Assembly (NCBI GenBank): GCA_020736575.1
Contig: JAGPYM010000044.1
Span: 124,001 to 188,000 of the forward strand
Direction: 5' to 3'
Length of the DNA: 64,000 nt
DNA from: Thelonectria olida
Lineage: Eukaryota > Ascomycota > Sordariomycetes > Hypocreales > Nectriaceae
Shown here: one piece after another, positions 42,063 through 52,413 of the stretch
Position numbering within the stretch: position 1 is the first letter of the stretch
Layout of the letters: the number at the start of each line of letters is the position of its first letter
The notes under the pieces: generated by a model
Database searches by the model: none
The model's input: the letters and a program-made list of their open reading frames with translations, nothing else
What the model was told of the DNA's origin: nothing
Made by a program: the position numbers and the translations under genes

Positions 42063-44606
42063 TCACCCAAGGGCGACAAGACTACAATCGCACTTGGAAC
42101 ATGACTGCTCGAACCAGGTGAGGGTCCCCTCGACGTTGCTCGGAATAAAGGAAGAGTCGAAGATGGAGTGTGACGAGAATACGCACTTGCCCAACTCATC
42201 AGACCACGCGGTGGCCTTGCATCGGCTGGGCATGTGCCAGCAGAGCCCATCGCATTTATGTGTCTCTATGTACCAGGGGTATTCGCCGTCCTCCAAAGTA
42301 AAGCTCGACGCAAAGTTGCCATATCGGATGCACAAGTCGCCGTTGAAGTCGTCTTGAAAGCCGCACCCGCTGGACAGAGCGAGGGTGCACTGAGGCCGAT
42401 CAGCCATGGTGGCCGAGTCGGGGGTTGATTGGGGCGTTGTTGGCGTAGGGGTCTGAGTGAACGTAGAAAAAGTGCTGCTTGCCGACGAAGTAGTTGTCAT
42501 CAAGGTTGTTGCAGCGGTACTCGCCGTAGACTGGAATGTAGCACTACTGCTGCTGGATGAGCACTCCTCAGAACACGTCCAGCACTCGTTGGCACTCCAC
42601 GTAAATGTGCCCATATTGTGATCCTCTTGAGTAGCAGCTACCCACCCGGCCGGAACGGCAGAACTGCCACTAAACACGCAAGCGCCAATACCGACTTCAA
42701 AGGCCGAAGAGTGGCAGCCCAGGAACTGGATGCATATGGCCGCGCAATCTGCCGCATTTCTCTGCGGACCAGTTTCCGACTCGGGATAATAGAATGGATC
42801 AATCGTTGGTGTGCCGAGCTTGTTGCAAATGAAGTTCGAGGGAAGCGACGCCTTCAACTGACAGGTCAAGCAACTTGTCGCCTCCGAAGCTTGGGTGTTC
42901 GTCGTCATCGTGGTCGTTAGTGCCGCCGTTGTTGTGGTCGGATTGGTAGCCGTTGTCTGCAGAGTTCCGGTGTTCTGGGTAGAACCCTTCTCGCAGTCAA
43001 CGCATTCGAAACAGTCGAGATCGTTCCACATTAGAGAGTACGGCAGGTCTAAAGTGATTCCCTCAATCGCCAGCTTGTAGTATGAGAGAGCACACTCGTT
43101 CCCGTCGATGGTGCTAAATGCGAAAGCTCGGCAGTTCTCTTTCTGCTTACACAAGAGAGCACAGTCCTCAATCGAGTTTTGTCGATTGTTGGAATTGTAA
43201 GTTTGCCCAAAATATCCGTTCTTCTTGACACCAAAGGCCCAGCACGTCCTGTCGACTTGTGGCTCCTGTCCATCGGAAAAGGAAAATGGGTTGATTCCAA
43301 CAATTGAGACGCTCTGAGAGGGCATTCCAGGGCGGGCAGTACAGCCACCGGGAGGATCAATGCCCACAGGACAGACGGAACCATCAGATGTCATAGAAGA
43401 CGATGACGAGGTTGTGGTCGTGCTTGTAGAATCACTTGTGGTGGTTTGAGAGGTAGTTGAGAGAGAGTTGGATGTGGCTCTAGGGGTGGTCGACAGAGCG
43501 TGGGACGTGGAAGCCGTGCTCTCGGTCACATCATCTTCTATGTTACTAGACGTAATTTCCAGTAGAGGGCCCGTATTGCCCCGCGAGACGGTGCTAGCAG
43601 TGGAAGGGAACGTTGAGGTTGACGACGCAGCCTCGTTGGAAGGAGTGCCTGGCAGAGACGTGCCGGATGGAGTGTGGGAGACGTTCGTGGACTTGGGGGT
43701 AGAGGTAGACTCCGTTATTGTTTCACTATAGCTGCTTGTCTCGGAGACAGTAGTGCTCGATTCGGGCGTGGTTGTGTCCGGTGAGCTTGTCTCGGAGGAA
43801 GTCGATGTGCTCGTTTCAGAAACCGTTGTGTCTGTTGAGCTCGTCTCAGAGGTAGTTGTGCCAGCCCCGGTGCCCGAACTAGAGATGCTCGACAGAGAGT
43901 TGCTTGAATCAGAAGTGCTCGTCGCTGTTGCGCTTGTGGCAGTTGTGATTGGCCCTGAACTAGCATCTCCATTGCCAAAGTCGATCGAGAACCGGTTAAT
44001 GTTGGCAGGGGTGACTTGGTTAGACAAGAAGATGGAGTCAATGTAGATCATTGAAACTCCGCCACTGAAACAGCTCAAATAGATTGAGATGGGTGCCTCG
44101 GACTGGAGAACATTAGTTTGCAGTAGCACAGTGGCCCACGAAATGCTTTGTCCCATAGACAAAATCCAACTACTAAAAAAGCGGTTTGTGCCAAGGTAGG
44201 CGTTGAGCTGGCAAATGTTGAGTGACGATGGACCTGTGACAATGGCGTAGAAGAAGCGGACTGTGTAGAGGGTCTGCGGGTCGAGGTTGAAGAGATCCTG
44301 TGAGATTCCCGCCGTAACTGCGCTGGCTCGCTTGTGTTTGCTTCCCGCAACATTGCTCGCCTGGATTCTGACGCAACTCTTTTCTGTGCTGCCATCACCA
44401 GTGTAGCCTTCACCCTCGATGCGTTCGGACAGGCCTACAACTGTGAAGCCAGGAATTCCCGAAGAGTCGTTTGGGTCACGCTCGCGGAAGTTGCCGTTCG
44501 AGACTAGATTCTTGACGACCAGATTTGACGGCTTGCAACGACCTGCCGTAGCAGGATCAAATGTGCCCAAGAGGGCCAAAGCCACCAATCCAACAAAACA
44601 CCGCAT
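42063..44606 (-). CDS. Secreted mucin-like protein with three PAN/apple-like modules
   Basis: 847 aa, single exon. Signal peptide (MRCFVGLVALALLGTFDPATA), then a beta-rich N-terminal domain (about 22-215) resembling carbohydrate-binding sandwiches (LVSNGNFRE, GYTGDGSTEKSCVRIQASN, YTVRFFYAIVTG). A long Ser/Thr-rich region with imperfect repeats of SETSS/TTVSE (about 220-420) follows. Three cysteine-rich modules come next, each ending W-x(4-6)-C-x2-C: DLDCFECVDC, ANECWTCSEEC, and the C-terminal EQSCSKCDC. Further Thr-rich linkers separate them. Likely a cell-wall-bound, heavily O-glycosylated binding or adhesion protein. The start at 44606 is chosen for its signal peptide; the frame is open upstream to 44762. 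Confidence 0.86.
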   Translation of the reverse strand: MRCFVGLVALALLGTFDPATAGRCKPSNLVVKNLVSNGNFRERDPNDSSGIPGFTVVGLSERIEGEGYTGDGSTEKSCVRIQASNVAGSKHKRASAVTAGISQDLFNLDPQTLYTVRFFYAIVTGPSSLNICQLNAYLGTNRFFSSWILSMGQSISWATVLLQTNVLQSEAPISIYLSCFSGGVSMIYIDSIFLSNQVTPANINRFSIDFGNGDASSGPITTATSATATSTSDSSNSLSSISSSGTGAGTTTSETSSTDTTVSETSTSTSSETSSPDTTTPESSTTVSETSSYSETITESTSTPKSTNVSHTPSGTSLPGTPSNEAASSTSTFPSTASTVSRGNTGPLLEITSSNIEDDVTESTASTSHALSTTPRATSNSLSTTSQTTTSDSTSTTTTSSSSSMTSDGSVCPVGIDPPGGCTARPGMPSQSVSIVGINPFSFSDGQEPQVDRTCWAFGVKKNGYFGQTYNSNNRQNSIEDCALLCKQKENCRAFAFSTIDGNECALSYYKLAIEGITLDLPYSLMWNDLDCFECVDCEKGSTQNTGTLQTTATNPTTTTAALTTTMTTNTQASEATSCLTCQLKASLPSNFICNKLGTPTIDPFYYPESETGPQRNAADCAAICIQFLGCHSSAFEVGIGACVFSGSSAVPAGWVAATQEDHNMGTFTWSANECWTCSEECSSSSSSATFQSTASTAATTLMTTTSSASSTFSTFTQTPTPTTPQSTPDSATMADRPQCTLALSSGCGFQDDFNGDLCIRYGNFASSFTLEDGEYPWYIETHKCDGLCWHMPSRCKATAWSDELGKCVFSSHSIFDSSFIPSNVEGTLTWFEQSCSKCDCSLVALG
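43380..43960 (-). repeat. Ser/Thr-coding imperfect tandem repeats
   Basis: DNA coding for runs such as TSSETSSPDTTT and VSETSS, with repeated GAGACNAGC-type units. Such tracts commonly vary in length between strains. Confidence 0.6.
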
Positions 44607-46687
44607 GGCGAGGGAATGGACAGCTAGGCAGCAGATAAAAACGAATGTGTGGTCGAGTTGAACGATTGAACTTTTGCGAACCAACCCCGGGCACTTGCGG
44701 AGAGCAAGCTTGCGGCCATATAAGGAACTTTGCTTATAACTTCTTCCGAGGTAATCTTCCAACCCCTGAACTCTGTGACTGAAAGCAGCCCCTGAAGTGC
44801 ATAAGGCCGACCGGCTCTATCGATCGATCGGCTTGCGACTTCACAGTCCGGCGGTGCGACTGGGCGCCTTCTCTACTACGCAATAGATTCACTCAGGCAG
44901 CGGTGCTGCGATCGAGATGACTTAACAAGCACCATTTGTTCGGTCTGGCCCGGTATGGAAGCTAGCTTTTCTTCGCCCTATGCAAGCTCACCCTGAAGCG
45001 TGAGCGCTATGTGGGCTGGGATTATTCTTCAACGGTCCAGAACTCAATAGCTCAGCCGCAGCTCAACCAGCGAGAGTGATAGCGCCACAAACCAGTAATT
45101 AGTTAGGTGAGAATACCAGCAAGTAGGCTCAGCATCTGAGGAAAGCCACTAGGTGCTTTACAGCGTCTTGTCCCGGTAGATTGGATGCTAATTGTGTACT
45201 TAATCTAAGAGCCTGGGGCCATGGACCTGCTGGTGCAGAAGCCTCGCGTTACCCGAAAACTGCTTCCGTCACGATCTACCCCGTGCAGATTCGCCCAATG
45301 AAGCTGCATCGCTAACATTCGAAATATCACAAATTTACTGCACAAACCACACGATCCGTTTCCAACCTCGTAGCACCTTGTCTTCAATCGCCGCAATTTA
45401 AAAATTGTCTGGGAGAAGTGTTGAAAATTCGGGTGCTTGTCGCTGTGCTCTCTAGTGCGACGACGGACCCCGGGCGTTTGGTCGTCCTTGCTATAGTCGA
45501 AAAAGGAAGACTAGCCCAATTACTTAATTTGGAACGAATAGACTTAAATTTAGAGGGCTGAAGATGCCGTCCAAGGTAAGCCTCTTCATTTATCCCCTGT
45601 AGCTTGCTGCATGCATGCTCTGTTCAGACGGTCGAGATCTGAGATCTAGGCTTGGCGATTCTCACTATCACTACCTGATACTGGTGTCTTGGCAATGGAG
45701 ACGACATAGGTGCCTCCGATAGTAGCTTATCTTATATATGGTCGCCTTCGTTCTCATTGCCACTGGTGGTACAGCTCTTTATCGGCTCAATAGCCCTTTC
45801 GCCGCCATGAGAGCCCCCACGCCAAACTTACGTTCCAGGAGGCTATATGTTCTCTACGTCGCTGTCCGACCCGAACTCACAAGTGGTACGGAGACTCGAG
45901 ACCTTGATAATGAAAGAAAACGGGGGTAGGGCATCTAACTAGTCTGGGACCTTGTGAATGCCAACCACTATTACACGTGAAAGAAAACTAATATACAAGC
46001 TGTTGCTCCGTAAAGGACGGATTGCTACACGCACAATGGCAGAAAACACAGTTTTTTCCCCCACAATTTTAGCACTTTAAGACCCAATGCTTCCAGAGTG
46101 ACCAAAAGTGAAAGGAAGCGAGTCCAATATCACGGACAGCATATTCGGTTGGCAGGAAGTTGTTTCGAGACAATTTGGACGTGGACAGACTCAAATCGTG
46201 GAATTGGATGCATTTTAATAAGAGGAATGAGGCAAGAATACACTATACTGGAGAGATATGACGGATACCGTAGGTTGGAATAGTGTTTGGATTCAATGTT
46301 GCAGCCTCGAACGCATTTGGCCCTGTGTATAGCGTGAGATCCAGCCAGTTTATGCAGCATCTCGTTTATGATCGATAGAGAATGGCTTTTTACTGAGGTC
46401 GATCCCTACGAGAACGGAATGCGTCGACTCAGTGCTCGAGCCTATGAACGTATTATCCCAATGTCTTGCAAGAACTGTGCGAGAATTCAACATTTGTTTT
46501 AAACTGCCTTCTAATGCGAAACTTTTGGCATTACTGAGCTAAGATCAGCTACAACTCCCGGTCAATAAGATGCCTTGCCTCAATGTACAATTTCCACGTT
46601 CTCTCTCCACCCCGACCGAGTATTTCTCATGTTGCACTTTTCATCTGCCTCATAGATTGGGAGCAGCACCAACCAAGGCCGGCACGA
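44607..46687. other. Long intergenic region
   Basis: About 2.1 kb with no gene I can support; open frames are short and domain-free. It contains the promoter of the mucin-like gene at its left end. Confidence 0.5.
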
Positions 46688-47137
46688 TTAACCGCGCTTT
46701 GTGGGTGTGTCTGCAAGATTGCTGGATATCCGCGTGTCGTGACGTCCTTCGAGACTGCTCCGGTCACCTGAACTTTTCGCAAACATGGTAGATCCGATTG
46801 CGGATTGCTCAGTGTTCGTTGGGGGGTGGATATTGTCACTACCCGTCTTCTGCTGTGATGGCTGTGATGAATTTCCGTCTGACGTGCTTTCGGAAATGGA
46901 GCGGCCAGGTCTGCTTGGATCCTCCAGCTCCGTGCTCCCGGCGGAAACATTGCCCCCGATGCCTGCACCGGACATGCCAAGATCGCGTTTAATCTTGGCT
47001 TGCTTTGTTTTTGCTTCGGCTGAGGCTTGCACCGGTTGCATCTTCTCGCCTCCTGGTCGGGAGTACATGTAACCGGCAAGAACGCCAACTCCAGCGATGG
47101 CGGCGATTGCGGACGGTCTTTTCGACAGGTTATTCAT
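46688..47137 (-). CDS. Small hypothetical protein with N-terminal membrane anchor
   Basis: 149 aa, single exon. After a basic start (MNNLSKRPS) comes one hydrophobic stretch (AIAAIAGVGVLAGYMYS), then a hydrophilic, Ser-rich tail with SAEAKTKQAKIKRDLGMSGAGIGG. The layout fits a single-pass mitochondrial or ER protein facing the cytosol. Small conserved fungal proteins of this kind exist but I know no function for them. The start at 47137 is preferred over 47167, as it puts the anchor at the usual distance. No neighbour suggests a role. Confidence 0.6.
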   Translation of the reverse strand: MNNLSKRPSAIAAIAGVGVLAGYMYSRPGGEKMQPVQASAEAKTKQAKIKRDLGMSGAGIGGNVSAGSTELEDPSRPGRSISESTSDGNSSQPSQQKTGSDNIHPPTNTEQSAIGSTMFAKSSGDRSSLEGRHDTRISSNLADTPTKRG

Positions 47138-47824
47138 GTTGTGTAATGTTGGATGTAAGTATGTCAATTCTCGTAATAAATTTGGCAGACGTCGTCAATT
47201 AAAGTCTCTAATTCAATGCTGGATTTGGTTATCCGCCTCACATTTATACACCATTTAGGATATTTAGCTCATGACAATGGTTCTGTCATGATGACATTGA
47301 CATTGAATCCACCCACGGGCAACCCGTCATAGACTCCGAAATGAGCACTGCTCCGATGTACCACTAGACCGGCCATGGAAAAGCTGGAATCCAGTATTCA
47401 AATGGATCAGAGTTGAACCAGCCATTGGTGCCGCGGCGTCTCCGGCATTGTTTAACTACATCTCAGAGTGGAGCACGCAGCGGCAAGCAAAGTACAAATC
47501 TCCCCAAAACTCGAGATTCAACAGTATGCCTGGCAGACTTGATTAGCCAATCCCGTGAAGAAAGTGACTTATTTCCATGCCTTGACAGGTTCGACATGAT
47601 TTTGCAAAGCTGCTTAATTCATGAGAGTCATTCGACGTTGATGGGCTTGACACGCTTGTTCGGCGCACTTGATCTTACATCATAGATATTAACACAACAG
47701 CCCACCACTGGTAACGGTTGGAACGCTTCACGTATGTGTTGGATGGGCGGTCTTCTTAGAGGTCAAATACCCCTAGAAAATCACAGTCGAATGCACCGGT
47801 GCTTTAATAATACACAAGATCAGC
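47138..47824. other. Intergenic region
   Basis: No gene is supported. It lies between the small membrane protein's promoter and the 3' end of the regulator-like gene. Confidence 0.5.
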
Positions 47825-49435
47825 TTATCCAGATTCGCCGTCTTGAGCCTCACTCCCACCATGAAGCAGTCTGGTGGTCTGCCTTGACGCAGCTTCCACC
47901 TCTGCACCCAGCCTTTTCATTCTATCATCAAAAATCCTATCATGCCACACAATCTTCTGTAAACAATCCAACAGGCTCAGCCAATCGAGTCCTCTTACCC
48001 TCATCATCTCAATGATCTGAGAAACAAACCAGTTCCGATCTTGTCCTACCTCTGGTAACGCACCAACAACATAGATCCAAAGTTCAAGTTCTTCCCAATC
48101 TAACCAACAGATCTGTTGCAATCTGAGCAACTGCGGCAGCTGACCTGTGTAATTTGAAGCAATGTCTCCATTACCGGCGAGGCAATTGACTGGCACCGAT
48201 ATAAAAAGAACTAAACCCAACCGAATTGCTTCTCGCGTGGCTATCCATTCTGTCAAGATATCATCCATTTGGTGTGTGATGTCGTATCGCGGCAAAGTCA
48301 TCAAGTCGTGCACTAACCGACCAAAACACGCCGTCACTTGCATATCGTCCTTCCAATCACTGGCCTGTATCTCAGGGACGAGACGCGTCAGGCTTGAAAG
48401 TGTTTCAAGGAGTTGGCAAACGTCTGAAAGAATGGGATGGGATATCTTTAGCCTCGAGACGTTCATAGAGAGACCTCTCGAGGTGTCATCTGCCCAAGTT
48501 TGGGGTAAAGGGGTGACGGGAATCGTGAATCGGGGTGGCAAGTCTAATGATAGAGAGCCGATTAGGTCCGTCCTGGAAGGACTTAGTGAAGGAGCTTAAG
48601 GGCGAGTTGAGACTGGCATACCAGAGTAGGATCTTCCGTAAAGAGAATGATTGAATCGTTTCGATGCCTCCTCGAAGTTCAATCATTCTTTGAAGGCCTG
48701 TCATGTGAACAGCCCATCGGGAGAAATTCCGAGTCCTCACCTATTCCACAGTCAGTAATAAAGTAGCCCCAAAACGCAGTACCGGACCTACATCATAACT
48801 TGCTATACTGATGATCGTTCCTATGACCTGGTCGCCAACTGTGGTTGTGGATCTGCTTATCTTCTCCTGTACTAGTCCAAGGGACGTCGTGTAGTGTTTT
48901 AATGATTGTTTGTTTTCTTGATGGGTGTCTTTTTCATCATGGCTCTCTGTCTCTAAAGCCGTCTCTGCAAGAGCAAGATACATCACACCATCATCGACCA
49001 TGGCAGCAGCGAAAAATAGCTTCCGCATTGTTTGACATACAGGATAATCTTGTTTGTGCACTAGAAGAGATTAAAAAGATGTGGTAAAGAAAATGATTTT
49101 TACATACAGAATTGGAACAGCCGTTGAGCTCGAGCCCACTGTCTCGGCGAAGACAAGCTGAGGTCAATAGTTGGGGATGGAAGAGTATGCAAGAACCGTG
49201 AGGCATTACCTGTTGGCAGATTGAGAGTAAGAGGAATTTTCATCGGTGCTCGCCTTCGAGAAAATCCTATGCCCTTCATGACATGACGATGGATTTTCTT
49301 CTGCGCATGGCGATGTTTGATTTCGCTTGGATGGGTGATACTTACCCACTCGAATTTGGCAGGCTCGGGTTGGGCCCCCAGACGAGGGACTCGCTTCGTC
49401 TGCTCGGCGCTGGAAAGTAGCCCGGAGTTCATCAT
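47825..49435 (-). CDS. Fungal regulator-like protein (Fungal_trans_2-like), no zinc cluster visible
   Basis: 480 aa. Exons on the minus strand: 49435-49108, 49060-48792, 48740-48614, 48543-47825. Near the N-terminus it has FEWVSITHPSEIKHRHAQKKIHRHVMKGIG, a block common in a class of fungal proteins with a regulator-type domain but no DNA-binding zinc cluster. Later parts (MVDDGVMYLALAETALETES, WAVHMTGLQRMIELRGGIETI, LLDCLQKIVWHDRIFDDRM) match the fungal transcription-factor domain. The last intron has a weak donor (A|GTCTCA), so its join YANLPPRFTIP is the least certain. It may be nuclear and act through partner proteins. Confidence 0.76.
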
Positions 49436-50053
49436 TGAACATTGCAACGGTCCCTTTCCGAACTAGAATCGGAACTATCAGTGAGGTTGCGAGGAGGGAA
49501 GATATGATGGCTGTACTCCAATTTGTAAGCAGCTCTCGATGCCTGGCCCACATCCCAATTCCCTCCATGCGTCCATGCAGGACCAGCATCACCTATTTCC
49601 GTTTTGGGACTGGAGTGTCAGCTCGCTCGGTTTCGGCTGCGCTGGATCTACCGTGCGATTGATGGACTTTACGAGCGTGACGGACGAGTACCCACACCAC
49701 ACCTTCAAACATGTCGTGAGCTTGGTCATTTCAGATGAGAAAGGGGACCATCTTGTTGCCGACCGGCGACCGCTCTTACCTTGCTCTAGAGGGTGAATGG
49801 ATGTGGTCCTTGCCTCGTCGTTCTGGATCTTATGGCGTGACACCTTTTCCCGGAAGCGGCAAGGTTGGGATATGAGGCAATGAGGTTTCCATCTTGATTA
49901 ATCATGAAGAAATGGTGGATGCATTAGATTCAATAGGTAGAAATCAAGTATAAAATAGGCGAGTGTTTCTCCCGTCACGTTTAGAGCAAACAAACAAACA
50001 AACAAAAACTGCAAGTCCACCAGCCTCAAGTCTCAACGGAATCTCTAAACTTC
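49436..50053. other. Divergent promoter region with CAAA microsatellite
   Basis: No gene is seen. A (CAAA)5 tract lies at 49988-50008, 46 bp before the SDR start and probably in its 5' leader. Confidence 0.55.
49988..50008 (+). repeat. (CAAA)n microsatellite
   Basis: Five CAAA units just upstream of the SDR start codon; unstructured A-rich leaders are common in fungal genes. Confidence 0.8.
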
Positions 50054-50937
50054 ATGATGCCTGCCGATACGCTCTCTCTTGAAGGCAAGGTCGCCATTGT
50101 TACCGGCTCTGGTCGCGAAAACGGCATTGGGGCAGGCATAGCCATAGCACTCGCCCGCAATGGAGCCGCTGTCACCATCAACTACGTGTCGTCGTCTGTC
50201 ACTGAGCGGGCTAACAACCTTGCCAGTGCCATTAGGGCTAATGGCGGACGAGCAGCCGTCGTGCAAACGACTGTCGATAGTCCAGAAGGAGCTCGATACC
50301 TTGTTGACGAGACTCTCAAAGCGTTTTCAACAAATCACATTGACATTTTAAGTGAGTGAGTGACAATTCCTTGCCAGAGTTCACCCTGACTCTTTATCAC
50401 AGTCAACAACGCTGGGGCTGGTTTTGTTGGAGAAACGCTGCAAGCCAAGCCAGAAGAGATTGACAAGATGTTCAATGTCAACGTGAAGGGGCCAGTATAC
50501 GTGGCCCAGGCTGTAATTCCCCACATGCCAGCTGGAGGGCGTGTGATTAACGTATCCTCTACGGCTTCAAAGATGGGACTTAACGAACTGCCCATATATG
50601 GGGCCTCTAAAGCTGCCCTGGACAGCCTGACATGGTCTTGGGCCAAGGAGGTATGTGAAGTTAGTACCCCTTTGAGACCAACCGCTAAGAGTCATAGTGG
50701 GGGCGGAGCAGAGGCATCACTGTCAATGCGGTGGCCCCAGGTCCTGTTGCTACCGATATTGTCCCCCCGGACATGGTTGAGGAGCTTACCGGGCCGCAAA
50801 AAGAAATCACCAGAGCTGCGGAAAGACTTGGCACGACCGAGGACCTTGGTGATGCAGTGCTCTTATTAGTATCCGAGAGGTCACGATGGATCACCGGGCA
50901 GTACATCTCTGTCAGCGGAGGCATCACTGGTGTATGA
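50054..50937 (+). CDS. Classical short-chain dehydrogenase/reductase
   Basis: 261 aa. Exons: 50054-50351, 50403-50650, 50698-50937. All classical motifs are present: [20 protein letters not shown] (the glycine loop carries two extra residues), NNAG created at the first splice junction, the Ser in [16 protein letters not shown] as active site, and a C-terminal [12 protein letters not shown]. It should use NADP, as suggested by no acidic residue after the second strand. Intron 1 donor is A|GTGAGT. A cytosolic reductase of an alcohol or ketone, with no clear partner nearby. Confidence 0.92.
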
Positions 50938-51208
50938 GATCCGGCACTTAAGGACTCTCACTATTCATGGAGCTATCTATCTTGCTGTTCCACAAGTCTA
51001 TGGTGACTTAGGCTACTTCAAATTATGTACTGATATAGTTCCTTTATCTAGACAACGGTAGTCTATATAGTACATTCCGTAAACGGGCTTGCTCTTCGCC
51101 CTTGTGACAGGTTGATATTTCCATATAACAGTAAGGGTATGACCAATTGGAGATCTCTATTTACAGAATCGCAACCATACTTGTTCCTTCTCTTCCTGCA
51201 TTCACATC

Positions 51209-52413
51209 TTACTTCCAACTGCTGCCTACAGTAGCGCTCCGCTGACAACCAGTGGGAACAGTGTAAGCCCGGTTAGGGTCACTCTCCCACCGGACTTCGC
51301 CGTTTGACTGAACGTTGATAAACTTATACTGAAACGTCTTGCCAGCCGGTAAAGTAAACGTATACGTCCATAAAGGATTTGAGCTTGTGTACTGAGAAGC
51401 AGACAGTCCCGGTGCAGAGGAGGGGTCCCAGTTACCCAGTTCGGGGATCGAGCCGGCAATCTTAATAGTCTGACCAGGAACAGTGGTGACGACTTGGTTG
51501 AATGTGATAGTCACGCTGCTAGCTACAGCGCAAGAGGTACTCGTCAAGCTGGTTGCGGCTGTGGTGGTGCTCGAAACGGCCGGATTGCCGCCTGAGTCCC
51601 CGGTAATGGCAATATCAGCGCAGGAAAGATAGACTTGAGCAGTCTGAAAGGAATTCCATCGGAATGAGAGGAGGGTATGCTCTGAGACATAGTGCGGAAT
51701 CTTGACTTTCTTGGTGACTTTGTATCCGCCTGCAATGGAGGTGTAACAAGATCCTAAGGGGGCAGCATCAACGCCTTGGCAGGCTCGTCTGCTGTCAGCC
51801 TGGAAGGCGTTACACGTGAACCAATCATTGCGCCAACACGCCTGCCCTTGCTGACAGTCAGGATTAAAACCACAGGTTTGTCCCGAAACATCAGTGCAGG
51901 GCAAGGTTCCCCTCTGGAAGCAGAGCTCAGCTGCTTCCTTCTCTGCTTCAGTCGGTAAGTAGCCCGGGGTGATGAGCTTGTCGACGATAGATTGATCTTG
52001 ACAGATGCGATAACTGAACATGCCACCATGATCACCGTTATTGTCAACGCACCATTCGACATCTACCACGTCGCCGCCGGTATAGGTGACAACAGGCACA
52101 TCGCCCCAGCTGGAACCTGGTTGATTGTAGTCAACCGATACCCTCGCGTTGTATCCGCAGGGGCCGCTCCGCCCGACGGTTGCCTCAGTCACATTGGGCC
52201 ATGCCGTGACAGGCTCTCGAATGGTGCATTCGGGACAGGTGTCGATTCCGGACTGAGGTTAGAATTAGATTTGTTGCGGCGTTGTCTTGCAAGATGTAAC
52301 ATTTGACTGACCTCAGCGCCCAGACGAGTCCGGCTCTTAGGGATAGTTAGATACCCATGCCCGAAAGCGAGTGAGGCGAGCTTCGAGAGGTATATAATCG
52401 TGAATGGTTTCAT
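51209..52413 (-). CDS. Starch-active lytic polysaccharide monooxygenase, AA13 with CBM20
   Basis: Secreted copper enzyme that cleaves starch oxidatively. Exons on the minus strand: 52413-52312 and 52252-51209; 381 aa. The signal peptide ends at G18, so the mature protein begins with H19 of [16 protein letters not shown], the copper-binding N-terminal histidine. AA13 blocks follow: [54 protein letters not shown] (second copper histidine in DHGG). A Ser/Thr linker ([16 protein letters not shown]) leads to a CBM20 starch-binding domain ([49 protein letters not shown]). A TATA-like AAATAG lies about 110 bp upstream. Expression of such genes usually follows starch or maltose signals; no other amylolytic gene is seen in the window. 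Confidence 0.95.

Noticed and set aside
43380..43960. Repeat tract considered as a CRISPR-like or satellite array
   Set aside because: It is an imperfect Ser/Thr-coding repeat within one open frame, with no constant repeat and spacer pattern.
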